Source of the DNA: JBPBPI01 sp050954885
GTDB lineage: Bacteria; Pseudomonadota; Alphaproteobacteria; Caedimonadales; Caedimonadaceae
Assembly (NCBI GenBank): GCA_050954885.1
Contig: JBPBPI010000080.1
Coordinates: 1 to 6,565, forward strand
Length of the DNA: 6,565 bases
Direction of reading: 5' to 3'
Each line of letters starts with the position of its first letter. The stretch's first letter is position 1. The position numbers and the translations under genes were made by a program. Positions 1 to 6,219 of the stretch are shown here, in pieces. Under the pieces are notes generated by a model. The model saw only the letters and a list, made by a program, of their open reading frames with translations, did no database searches and was not told the origin of the DNA.

Positions 1-1
1 T

Positions 2-82
2 CCCATTAACGCTTTTGCTCATCTTATTGCTGGGATGATCAATTATCAACTTAGACACGATAAACCTTCTCTACAACCTTAA
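2..82 (+). CDS. Transposase, C-terminal fragment
   Basis: The reading frame is open from the window edge and encodes 26 residues ending INYQLRHDKPSLQP before a TAA stop. The pattern A-F-A-H-L-I-A-G-M-I-N-Y, a hydrophobic helix close to the C-terminus followed by a short basic/proline tail, resembles the last helix of DDE transposases of the IS4/IS5 type. The stop lies inside the start of the terminal inverted repeat, as expected for a compact IS. The catalytic DDE residues lie outside the window, so family assignment is an inference. The other IS end, at 6471, would carry the start of the corresponding gene in a second copy. Confidence 0.6.
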   Translation, partial: PINAFAHLIAGMINYQLRHDKPSLQP

Positions 83-1751
83 GCATAACTCGGGTTAGTA
101 TAATAGCGGTACTGTGCATGGCAGGCACATCTCCAGAATGTGCCAATTCTTTAAACAATTCTAGCGCCTGTTTTTTATCAGGATCTTGTCCTTCAAAGCC
201 CTCGTATAATGATAAAGCCATATTGAATATAGCTGCACTACCACCTAAAGCGGCGGCTTGCTCAAAATATGCGAAGGCACGTTTTTTATCGGGAAGTTGC
301 CTCTTAAAACCTTTCTTTAATAAGGCACCTAAATTATTCATCGCATGAGGATGTCCCAAAGCTGCCGCTTGTAAATAAAGTTGTAAAATAGGCTTTTTAT
401 CTAAGTTTTTTTTATCACTATTTTCAGACAATAGAAGAGCCGTATTATACATAGCACCAGCATGACCTAAAGCAGTAGCTTTTTCAAAATACTTCAGCGC
501 CTGTTTTTTATCCGGAAGTTGTCCTTCAAAACCCTGTATCAGTAATACTGCTATACTATTCATCGCATCAGGATTTCCTAAGGCAGCAGCTTTTTTATAA
601 TACTGAAATGCACGTTTCTTACTAGGAAATTGCCCTTCAAAACCTTCCTCTAACAATCTGCCCATATTAAATATAGCATTGGGATGTTCTAGAGCTGCTG
701 CTTGTTCGTAAAGCTGAAAAACACGTTTCATATCCAGATTTTTTATGCCCAAATTTTGTTCTAATATGACAGCTGCATTATTCATGGCATTGAAATTTCC
801 AAAGTCTGCTGCTGATAAATAAAGTTCTAAAGCACGCTCTCTATTGGGAAGTTGCCCATCTATACCTTTATCTAAAAGAACAGCTGCGTAATGCATAGAG
901 TGAGGATGTCCGCGATTTGCTGCTTTTTCAAAGTATTTAAGAGCTGAAACCAAATTATTTTTTTGATATTGATCAAAAGCATAAAGTGTTTGTGCTTCCA
1001 GACAATCTAAATCAGCAGCTGTTTTAACAATTGACCAATATAGATCTTTGTAGAGAGAAAGATGGGGGGTTGTGACAAGGGTTTGATAGAGATGAACCAA
1101 TGGTAAGGCATATTTTTGCTTGATGTATTTATCACGAAATGCTTCAATCTCATTTATTTTTCTTGGTATAAAACTTTTAGATTTTTGTTGCTGTTTCGTA
1201 GGGATAGTCATAAGTTCAAGAAATGTTGACACCCAATTATCTTGATAATTTTTTTTTATGTAATCTTCTGCTTTTAGGTATGAAAGATTGGCAGCCAGGA
1301 AATGCTCTTTAACCACTTCATTAGGAGATTTTTTGATCTTTTCAGCCTGTTCCCAATAAGCCCAAGCTTGCTTTTGATCTAGGGCATGCCGTAAAACTTG
1401 GTTGGCTTTTTCTTTATTATTAAATTTTCCACCTGCAAGAGGACGTGTATAAAATGCGTAAAGCTTTTCTTGAAGATCTTTACCTTTTTTTGTGCTTTCT
1501 GCTTCAAGAACTGAAAAAAGTCTTGATTTTTCCGACTCATCTTTAGATGTCAGTAAAGCATAGGTAAGTTTATTTGCATCAAGCACAGACGTGGAAAAAG
1601 GATATTTTTTTACAAAGTAATTCTCTTCATTTTCCGTACAAGCCTCATTCCTATCGCTTGCCTCAAGCGTTGAAGGCATAAAAGTTTGTATAGAAATAGT
1701 GAGAGCTACATAAGCAACCGATAAAGAAAGTCGAGAGAGATAATGTGTCAT
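51..1751 (-). CDS. Secreted Sel1-repeat protein, 3' end replaced by IS sequence
   Basis: The 566-residue product starts with a short basic N-terminus and a hydrophobic stretch (residues 6-24) ending near LEA-S (about 29-32), a likely Sec signal peptide, so export to the periplasm or beyond is expected. Residues 33-250 are a charged, probably helical region I do not recognise. From about residue 252 onward there are seven to eight Sel1-like repeats with the signature A-x-x-x-Y/L-x-x-A-A-x-x-G-x-x-x-A-M-x-N. Their linkers are spaced exactly 37 residues apart (G296, G370, G407, G481, G518, with NLD-type variants between). Sel1 repeats form TPR-like helical solenoids that bind proteins and are common in secreted factors of host-associated bacteria; the partner here is unknown. 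Residues 553-566 are encoded entirely by IS sequence (54-95), so the original C-terminus is lost mid-repeat. An AGGT Shine-Dalgarno sits seven bases before the ATG. Confidence 0.85.
   Translation of the reverse strand: MTHYLSRLSLSVAYVALTISIQTFMPSTLEASDRNEACTENEENYFVKKYPFSTSVLDANKLTYALLTSKDESEKSRLFSVLEAESTKKGKDLQEKLYAFYTRPLAGGKFNNKEKANQVLRHALDQKQAWAYWEQAEKIKKSPNEVVKEHFLAANLSYLKAEDYIKKNYQDNWVSTFLELMTIPTKQQQKSKSFIPRKINEIEAFRDKYIKQKYALPLVHLYQTLVTTPHLSLYKDLYWSIVKTAADLDCLEAQTLYAFDQYQKNNLVSALKYFEKAANRGHPHSMHYAAVLLDKGIDGQLPNRERALELYLSAADFGNFNAMNNAAVILEQNLGIKNLDMKRVFQLYEQAAALEHPNAIFNMGRLLEEGFEGQFPSKKRAFQYYKKAAALGNPDAMNSIAVLLIQGFEGQLPDKKQALKYFEKATALGHAGAMYNTALLLSENSDKKNLDKKPILQLYLQAAALGHPHAMNNLGALLKKGFKRQLPDKKRAFAYFEQAAALGGSAAIFNMALSLYEGFEGQDPDKKQALELFKELAHSGDVPAMHSTAIILTRVMLKVVEKVYRV
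78..97 (+). repeat. IS terminal inverted repeat, right end
   Basis: The sequence CTTAAGCATAACTCGGGTTA is the reverse complement, with 19 of 20 positions matching, of the repeat at 6471-6490 (the mismatch is G/A in the CTTAAG/CTTAAA part). It directly follows the transposase frame and overlaps its stop codon. It marks the junction between the IS and the truncated Sel1 gene. Confidence 0.8.
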
Positions 1752-1787
1752 GAGAAAGACCTAATTTTAAATATATAATAACATTAA

Positions 1788-1816
1788 ATGACATTTTTAA
1801 TTTTAATTACTGTCAT
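1788..1816. promoter_or_regulatory. Inverted repeat ATGACA-N17-TGTCAT upstream of the Sel1 gene
   Basis: Two six-base arms, ATGACA (1788-1793) and TGTCAT (1811-1816), are exact reverse complements 17 bases apart, 37-65 bases upstream of the Sel1 start. Read on the minus strand, the distal arm is also a 5/6 match to TTGACA and the proximal arm a 4/6 match to TATAAT, so it could be a promoter, an operator, or both. In such AT-rich DNA chance is a real alternative. Confidence 0.25.
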
Positions 1817-1830
1817 AATAATCTATTGCC

Positions 1831-1850
1831 TAATTATTTAAAAATAATTA
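1831..1850. repeat. AT-only inverted repeat in the divergent intergenic region
   Basis: TAATTATTT (1831-1839) is followed after two A residues by its exact reverse complement AAATAATTA (1842-1850). The stem contains no G or C and there is no flanking U-tract, so a terminator is unlikely. A protein-binding site or simple low-complexity chance are the alternatives. Confidence 0.3.
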
Positions 1851-1958
1851 TTATTTAAATGTCTTTTTGTCAATTAAAATATTTGATTAATTAAACAATT
1901 ATTATAACCCATGTATAACTACAGATTTTTGTATTTTCAAATTCATCCTTCACTTAAA

Positions 1959-1986
1959 TTGACTTTTTCATGGCAGCGATTAAAAA
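1959..1986 (+). promoter_or_regulatory. Candidate promoter for the membrane hydrolase
   Basis: TTGACT (1959-1964, 5/6 match to the -35 consensus) is followed 16 bases later by TAAAAA (1981-1986, 4/6 match to the -10). It would give a leader of roughly 70 bases before the ATG at 2066. The weak -10 and the AT-rich setting keep confidence low. Confidence 0.3.
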
Positions 1987-2065
1987 TGTTAAACGTTTAT
2001 GGCAAAGATAAAGACTGATATTATCAACGTTAATAGGTTGGGCTTAAAATAAAGGAAATAAATCC

Positions 2066-3088
2066 ATGGATTTGTTAACACATGGCATTATGGGGGCTAC
2101 ACTCGCGCAGTGTGGATTTCAAAAAAGTCTAGGGCGTAAAGTTATTCTTTGGGGCGCACTGGCGGCCATGTTGCCCGATATCGATGTTTTGGTCGGCACC
2201 TTCGCGGGACCTTTTGCAGACTTTAAATATCATCGCTGGATCACTCATTCTTTCTGGTTTGGACCAGTCATCGGATCGGGACTTGGTTATTTGCTTTGGC
2301 GTTTAGAAGAGCGACGTCAGTCTTTAAAATTGTGGATATTTTTCTTCATCTTAACTCTGATCACTCATCCTTTATTGGATCTGTTGACTAGTTTTGGCAC
2401 CCAACTTTTTGCTCCCTTTTCAGATGTCCGATGTTCTTTGGATATCATTTCAATTGTTGATCTTCGCTATACGGGTCCTTTATTAGTGGCTTTGATCTTA
2501 GGATTTATTTTTAAAAAACGCGAAAATATTGTAACGGGCATCTCGCTAGGTGCTTTTGGTCTTTCCTGTGCTTATCTTGTCTATGCGGTGGATCTTCACC
2601 GTCAATCTATGGATCAAGCCCATCAAGATTGGCATCATCAGCATCCCCATGATTCCTATGTTTCTCTCCGCAGCTTTCCCACTTTGTTTCAATCTTACTT
2701 ACGTCATTTGGTGATTCGATATCGTGATCAAATTTGTGTTGGGGCACAACGCGTGCCAAATGATGGCGATCGTTCGATTCGTTGGCATTGTGCAACGCAA
2801 CTGCCTAATGCATGCGCCATAAAGCTTATAGGCACGCCTATGGGTCAACGCTTTGCTTGGTTTGCCGATGATAATTATCGGGCTGAAGTTTTAAGCAATA
2901 ATATGATTCGCTTTCACGATCTTCGCTATCCGGTATTTGATCGTCCTCTTGATGGCATGTGGGGGATTGAAGGTCAGTGCATACCTGAACTGCAACTTCG
3001 CCATTTTCGCCATAAAATTCCAATAACTCAACAAACGCTCAAAAATATTGGATCTTACTGGCAAGGTGAGTTGAGAGAGATTCAATAA
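2066..3088 (+). CDS. YdjM/DUF457-type membrane-bound metal-dependent hydrolase
   Basis: The 340-residue protein matches the YdjM/DUF457 (LexA-binding, inner-membrane-associated putative hydrolase) family. Visible motifs in order are the N-terminal MDLLTHG with H6, MLPDIDVL with D38 and D40, HRWITHS with H56 and H61, and THPLLDLLTSFGTQLFAPFSD with H101 and D105; the conserved His/Asp residues are the presumed metal ligands. Hydrophobic segments at about 62-79, 88-104, 134-149 and 157-175 indicate inner-membrane insertion. The C-terminal half (about 180-340) is soluble and carries a His-rich stretch at 186-195. The true substrate is unknown for this family; in Escherichia coli ydjM is an SOS gene, but I see no obvious LexA box here. 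The start is well supported by AGGA at 2053-2056, nine bases before ATG, and by an in-frame stop at 2045-2047. It is noticeably less AT-rich than its neighbours on both sides. Confidence 0.88.
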   Translation: MDLLTHGIMGATLAQCGFQKSLGRKVILWGALAAMLPDIDVLVGTFAGPFADFKYHRWITHSFWFGPVIGSGLGYLLWRLEERRQSLKLWIFFFILTLITHPLLDLLTSFGTQLFAPFSDVRCSLDIISIVDLRYTGPLLVALILGFIFKKRENIVTGISLGAFGLSCAYLVYAVDLHRQSMDQAHQDWHHQHPHDSYVSLRSFPTLFQSYLRHLVIRYRDQICVGAQRVPNDGDRSIRWHCATQLPNACAIKLIGTPMGQRFAWFADDNYRAEVLSNNMIRFHDLRYPVFDRPLDGMWGIEGQCIPELQLRHFRHKIPITQQTLKNIGSYWQGELREIQ

Positions 3089-3089
3089 T

Positions 3090-3749
3090 TTAATTTTCCT
3101 CTGAAAGCTTGTACAAAGACCAATGTTTGGAAGAAAATTTATTATATGAAAAAACATATACTTCTCCAAAATTAATTTTTTTATCTTCATGACAAAGTTC
3201 TTGGGCTAAAACTTGAAATACTTTTTCATGAGAGACGAGAATAAATTCTTCTCCTCGTGATTCTTCTATCAATTTTTTATGTATATTTATGACTCTAGAG
3301 CGAAATTCATTCTCATCTTCTGCATCAGGCGGTAAACATTTTGAATTGATATTTTTTTCGATATTGGATAACAATCTAAAATCGCCAAAGTACCTCTCTT
3401 TTAAATCTGTTTTAACAACGGGTGTGATATTTAACTCTCTACTTATAATTTGTGAAGTTTCTTGAGCTCTCAAAAGAGAACTTGTGTAAATCTTTTTTAC
3501 ATTAAGGTTTTTAAGAAGTTGGGCACTGGTTTTTGCTTGATATCTTCCTTGTTCAGTTAAGGATAAGTCCAAGGGTCCTTGTTGCAACATAGCAGGGGTC
3601 CATTGACTCTCGCCATGACGCATAAAGAAGAATTTGATAGTATCAGAAGTACTACTTGATGCTTTCCCTGAATGTAAAAAATTATTAAAAATGCTCAAAA
3701 TAATAAGCGTTCTGATTAAAATTAATATAGGGTATTTTATTTTAATCAT
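3090..3749 (-). CDS. Membrane-anchored or exported histidine phosphatase (phosphoglycerate-mutase-like)
   Basis: The 219-residue product has the full catalytic set of the histidine phosphatase superfamily: FFMRHGESQW with R44, H45 (phospho-acceptor) and G46; SSLLRAQET with R94; LKERYFGD with E118 as the likely proton donor; and LVSHEK with the second histidine H174. The second-His motif is SHE rather than the usual SHG. It hydrolyses phosphate esters through a phospho-histidine intermediate; the substrate cannot be read from sequence. Residues 7-22 are strongly hydrophobic after a basic start and there is no lipobox, so a signal peptide or N-terminal anchor puts the domain in the periplasm. 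Most cytoplasmic family members begin almost at the RHG motif, so the extra 40 residues are meaningful. The gene is strongly AT-rich and converges on the hydrolase with one base between stops. An in-frame TAG lies five codons upstream of the ATG, fixing the 5' limit. Confidence 0.87.
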   Translation of the reverse strand: MIKIKYPILILIRTLIILSIFNNFLHSGKASSSTSDTIKFFFMRHGESQWTPAMLQQGPLDLSLTEQGRYQAKTSAQLLKNLNVKKIYTSSLLRAQETSQIISRELNITPVVKTDLKERYFGDFRLLSNIEKNINSKCLPPDAEDENEFRSRVINIHKKLIEESRGEEFILVSHEKVFQVLAQELCHEDKKINFGEVYVFSYNKFSSKHWSLYKLSEEN

Positions 3750-3755
3750 CCTTTT
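3750..3755 (-). promoter_or_regulatory. Oddly placed ribosome binding site of the phosphatase gene
   Basis: On the minus strand AAAAGG abuts the ATG at 3749-3747 with no spacer, whereas five to nine bases are normal. No ATG, GTG or TTG start lies further upstream before the in-frame TAG. Either this AAAAGG is not the functional site, or initiation occurs slightly downstream at a rare codon (ATT or ATA at residues 2-4). Confidence 0.35.
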
Positions 3756-3805
3756 AACGATCTATGGATTTGATTTAGAGGTAAATAAAAATATTATTAA
3801 CTTTT

Positions 3806-3834
3806 ATTATATTATGTAAAAAACGCAATATAAA
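3806..3834 (-). promoter_or_regulatory. Candidate promoter for the histidine phosphatase
   Basis: Read on the minus strand, TTTATA (3834-3829, 4/6 to the -35 consensus) is followed by a 17-base spacer and a perfect TATAAT (3811-3806). Transcription would begin near 3799, leaving a leader of about 50 bases. The region is AT-rich, so a chance TATAAT is possible. Confidence 0.4.
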
Positions 3835-3905
3835 TTTTATAAAACATTTCAAATTAAATCTTGAAGAACTTAAAGTTAATTAATTTTCTGACATATTAAC
3901 ATACG

Positions 3906-3934
3906 TTGACACAAAATTATCTATGGCGTACTTT
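3906..3934 (+). promoter_or_regulatory. Candidate promoter for the MurA-family gene
   Basis: A perfect TTGACA (3906-3911) is followed by a 17-base spacer and TACTTT (3929-3934), which keeps the most conserved T-A----T of the -10 element. The start would be near 3941, giving a leader of about 45 bases that contains the overlapping palindromes GAGGCCTC and CCTCTAGAGG (3949-3962). Confidence 0.45.
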
Positions 3935-3986
3935 CGATTTCAGAAATTGAGGCCTCTAGAGGTTTGGAAAAATTGGGATTTTGTAA

Positions 3987-5291
3987 ATGAAGTATGTGAT
4001 CACTGGTGGCCAGCCTATTGTTGGGACAATTCAAAATTTAGGGGCGAAGAATTTTGCCACCAAAGCCATGGTGGCATCTCTTCTGGCAGCTGGTAAAACC
4101 ACACTCACCAATGCCCCTTATATTGGAGATGTGTTGATCACAGGTGAAATGCTGGAAAGTGTCGGGGCCAAGTTAACCTGGCATGATAATGCTTTAGATA
4201 TTGACACGTCTTCTTTAAGTCAATCCACTGTTTGCCTGCCGGATTCAGGATCAAACCGTATCCCAATTTTATTGTTAAGTGTGTTATTAAACCGTCTAGG
4301 GGAGGCCCATGTTCCTACCATGGGCGGTTGTAATATCGGTCAGCGTCCAGTTGATTTTCATTTAAATGCCGCAGAAATGTTTGGGGCAACCATTGAAGTC
4401 GATGATCAAGGATATCATGCCTACCGCAAGCAAACTTTAACCTCTTGTCATTACGCCTTGCCTTATCCTAGCGTGGGTGCCACTGAGACGTGTTTATTTT
4501 TGGCAGTACTCGCCAAAGGGACAAGTATCATAAAAAATGTGGCGATTGAACCCGAAATTGTATCACTGGTGACCATGTTGAACACGATGGGTGCCCGCAT
4601 TAAAATAAATCCCAATCGAGAACTTGTCATTCACGGTGTTGAAAAGCTTGAGCCAACAAATTTTCATGTTCTCGGAGATCGTATTGAGGCCGCATCTTGG
4701 GCCGCACTTGCTGCCGCGACCAATGGACGGATCACAGTTAAAGGCATTGAGCCAACCACGCTGATCAACTTTTTTGCACCATTCAATGCGGTGGGTGGCG
4801 GTATTAAAGTTGAAGATCCCACAACCATTACCTTTTTTCAAAAACATAAATTAAAAAGCACGTTGTTGGAAACCGATGTTTATCCGGGTTTTGCCACCGA
4901 CTGGCAGCAACCTTTTGCGATTATGTTGACCCAAGCAGAAGGGGTGTCTGTGATTCATGAAACTGTTTACGAAAATCGATTTGGATATCTAAAAGATTTG
5001 GCTGTGTTTGGCGTTAAATCACAAATCGAAAAACAATGTTTGGGGTCAGTTTCCTGTCGTTATCAAGGTCTTGATTATCCCCATAGTGTGATGATTTCTG
5101 GATCAACCCCTTTGGTATCTGATAATTTGAGTTTGGATATTCCTGATCTGCGGGCAGGACTTGCTTATTTAATGGTGGCCGCATTGGCCGAGGGTCAAAC
5201 TACCTTAACATCCATTGAAAAAATTGAACGTGGATACGGCAACCTGCCAGTACGTCTTAAAAATTTGAATTTGAAATTAGAAAAGGTATAA
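3987..5291 (+). CDS. murA: UDP-N-acetylglucosamine 1-carboxyvinyltransferase (MurA family, divergent)
   Basis: MurA transfers enolpyruvate from phosphoenolpyruvate to UDP-GlcNAc, the first committed step of peptidoglycan synthesis, in the cytoplasm. The 434 residues (E. coli MurA has 419) keep the key sites: GAKN with K21 and N22, the active-site cysteine in MGGCNIGQRPVDFH (C115), R91 and R120, GFATDWQQPF with D305, ETVYENRF (325-332), DLRAG with R389, and IERGYGNL with R415. Presence of C115 predicts fosfomycin sensitivity. The segment GSNRIPILLLSVLL (88-101) differs from the TMRASIWALGP-type sequence of E. coli, and overall the protein looks like a divergent subgroup; it may be the only MurA or a second paralogue. 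The start is fixed by an in-frame TAA immediately before the ATG; the Shine-Dalgarno is weak (GGGA, 3975-3978, eight bases away). It is less AT-rich than the genes on either side. The symbol refers to the family rather than proven one-to-one orthology. Confidence 0.87.
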   Translation: MKYVITGGQPIVGTIQNLGAKNFATKAMVASLLAAGKTTLTNAPYIGDVLITGEMLESVGAKLTWHDNALDIDTSSLSQSTVCLPDSGSNRIPILLLSVLLNRLGEAHVPTMGGCNIGQRPVDFHLNAAEMFGATIEVDDQGYHAYRKQTLTSCHYALPYPSVGATETCLFLAVLAKGTSIIKNVAIEPEIVSLVTMLNTMGARIKINPNRELVIHGVEKLEPTNFHVLGDRIEAASWAALAAATNGRITVKGIEPTTLINFFAPFNAVGGGIKVEDPTTITFFQKHKLKSTLLETDVYPGFATDWQQPFAIMLTQAEGVSVIHETVYENRFGYLKDLAVFGVKSQIEKQCLGSVSCRYQGLDYPHSVMISGSTPLVSDNLSLDIPDLRAGLAYLMVAALAEGQTTLTSIEKIERGYGNLPVRLKNLNLKLEKV

Positions 5292-5311
5292 ATATAAAAT
5301 AATTTATTATG

Positions 5312-5338
5312 TTGAAAATATAAAAGTTAGCTTGTAAT
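5312..5338 (+). promoter_or_regulatory. Weak candidate promoter for the methyltransferase
   Basis: TTGAAA (5312-5317) and TGTAAT (5333-5338) are each 5/6 matches but only 15 bases apart, shorter than optimal. The gap between the MurA gene and the methyltransferase is 103 bases of AT-rich DNA with no GC-stem terminator, so read-through from the upstream gene is an alternative. Confidence 0.22.
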
Positions 5339-5382
5339 TAATTTTAAAATTGTTCAGTAACAAAATAAATTTTTTTTACTAT

Positions 5383-5388
5383 AAAGGA
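5383..5388 (+). promoter_or_regulatory. Ribosome binding site that fixes the methyltransferase start
   Basis: AAAGGA sits six bases before ATG at 5395. A longer frame could begin with TTG at 5350, but that codon has no Shine-Dalgarno and its extra 15 residues (MFSNKINFF...) do not resemble the family N-terminus, so 5395 is preferred. Confidence 0.7.
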
Positions 5389-5394
5389 TTATTT

Positions 5395-6219
5395 ATGAAA
5401 AAAAAATCAATAGAAGATTCTTTGAAAAATCAAGTTTATGACTTTTGGAATGAAGCTGCTTGTGGTGAAAAACTTTATCTTGAAAATTTGGATTCTGATA
5501 GTTTTAAAAAACAAGCCAATATACGTTATCAGCTTGAACCTTATATTTTAACTTTTGCTGAGTTTGACAAAGCTACAGGCAAAAATGTTTTAGAAATAGG
5601 ATTAGGATTGGGAGCGGACCATCAGCAATTTGCAGAAGCAGGAGCTAATTTATACGGAATTGACATCACCGATCGAGCTGTTTTTATGACACGCGAAAGG
5701 CTATTACTTCAAGATCTAAAATCTTGTTTGATACAAGGAGATGCAGAAAAATTACCCTATAAAAACAATTCTTTTGATCTTGTTTATTCATGGGGTGTTT
5801 TACATCATAGTCCTAATACACAATGTGCTATTGATGAAGTATATCGTGTTTTAAAACCTGGTCAAAAAGCAAAAATTATGATTTATCATAAAAAATCTAT
5901 TGTAGGATTTATGTTATGGTTAAGATATGGACTTGCTGCTGGTAAGCCTTTTATAAGTTGGGATTATTTGTATTCAAATTATTTGGAAAGTCCTGGAACA
6001 AAAGCTTATTCTATACAAGAGGCAAAAAAACTTTTTCAATCTTTTGCAAATGTAAACATTTCAACAGTTTTAACTCATGGAGATCTTTTAACATCACAAG
6101 CTGGTCAAAAACATGAGAGTTTTATATTGGATATAATGCGTCTTATTTGGCCAAGAAAACTTATAAAAAAACTTTTTTCCAAAAATGGACTTTTTATGCT
6201 TATAGAAGCATATAAATAA
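5395..6219 (+). CDS. Class I SAM-dependent methyltransferase
   Basis: The 274-residue protein has a complete Rossmann-type methyltransferase core: motif I VLEIGLGLGAD (65-74), the acidic residue ending strand 2 (GID, D90), GDAEKLP (115-121), the SFDLVYSWGVLHHSP block (126-140) and the post-core RVLKPG (151-156). The N-terminus (VYDFWNEAACG, 14-24) and the C-terminal blocks ESPGTKAYS, LTHGDLL and GLFMLIEAYK look conserved along their length with an uncharacterised bacterial methyltransferase family, so the gene appears intact. UbiE/Methyltransf_11-type enzymes act on small molecules, lipids or glycans; the acceptor here is not determined. It follows the MurA gene on the same strand after 103 bases and converges on the rpoH remnant. 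It is one of the most AT-rich genes of the window (30 percent GC in a hand-counted 60-base sample at 5701-5760), unlike MurA, suggesting a different history. Confidence 0.85.
   Translation: MKKKSIEDSLKNQVYDFWNEAACGEKLYLENLDSDSFKKQANIRYQLEPYILTFAEFDKATGKNVLEIGLGLGADHQQFAEAGANLYGIDITDRAVFMTRERLLLQDLKSCLIQGDAEKLPYKNNSFDLVYSWGVLHHSPNTQCAIDEVYRVLKPGQKAKIMIYHKKSIVGFMLWLRYGLAAGKPFISWDYLYSNYLESPGTKAYSIQEAKKLFQSFANVNISTVLTHGDLLTSQAGQKHESFILDIMRLIWPRKLIKKLFSKNGLFMLIEAYK

Larger units (their letters stand above)
1..97 (+). mobile_element. Right-hand end of an insertion sequence (partial copy)
   Basis: The first 97 bases hold the tail of a transposase reading frame (stop at 80-82) followed by a 20-base terminal repeat at 78-97. 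The inverse of this repeat, with one mismatch, starts the IS fragment at 6471. The element therefore runs left to right and continues beyond the window start. The exact outer boundary is uncertain by a base or two; a TA lies at the very edge at both ends, so a TA target duplication is possible. I could not assign the IS family from this fragment. Its insertion cut the minus-strand Sel1-repeat gene that begins at the junction. Confidence 0.8.
1752..2065. other. AT-rich divergent intergenic region
   Basis: This 314-base stretch separates the divergent Sel1 and hydrolase genes and should hold both promoters. It is very AT-rich, particularly 1762-1910. I see an ATGACA-N17-TGTCAT inverted repeat at 1788-1816, a perfect nine-base AT-only inverted repeat at 1831-1850, and one plausible promoter facing the hydrolase. 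A 35-codon frame at 1911-2018 has no ribosome binding site and is not believed. No RNA gene or convincing terminator is visible. Confidence 0.6.

Noticed and set aside
118..348. Plus-strand frame opposite the Sel1 repeats
   Set aside because: It is the antisense shadow of the regular repeats, which keep the opposite strand open; no ribosome site or recognisable motif.
78..864. CRISPR-like or tandem DNA repeat array, suggested by periodic similar segments
   Set aside because: The periodicity of about 111 bases is explained by in-frame 37-residue Sel1 repeats; there are no identical short repeats with unique spacers.
1911..2018. 35-codon plus-strand frame in the divergent intergenic region
   Set aside because: No Shine-Dalgarno precedes the ATG, the peptide resembles nothing I know, and it overlaps the candidate hydrolase promoter.
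2607..3190. Minus-strand frames opposite the hydrolase 3' half
   Set aside because: They contradict the clearly coding plus-strand hydrolase and show no motif or ribosome site.
3750..3986. tRNA or small RNA gene in the intergenic region
   Set aside because: No cloverleaf-like arms or T-loop consensus; the region is AT-rich and better explained by two opposing promoters.
3922..4095. Out-of-frame plus-strand frame starting ATGGCG and running into the MurA gene
   Set aside because: It overlaps the well-supported MurA start and the peptide is Trp-rich and unlike a real protein; a shadow frame.
5350..5394. Extended methyltransferase start at TTG
   Set aside because: ATG at 5395 has a good Shine-Dalgarno at proper spacing and the TTG does not.
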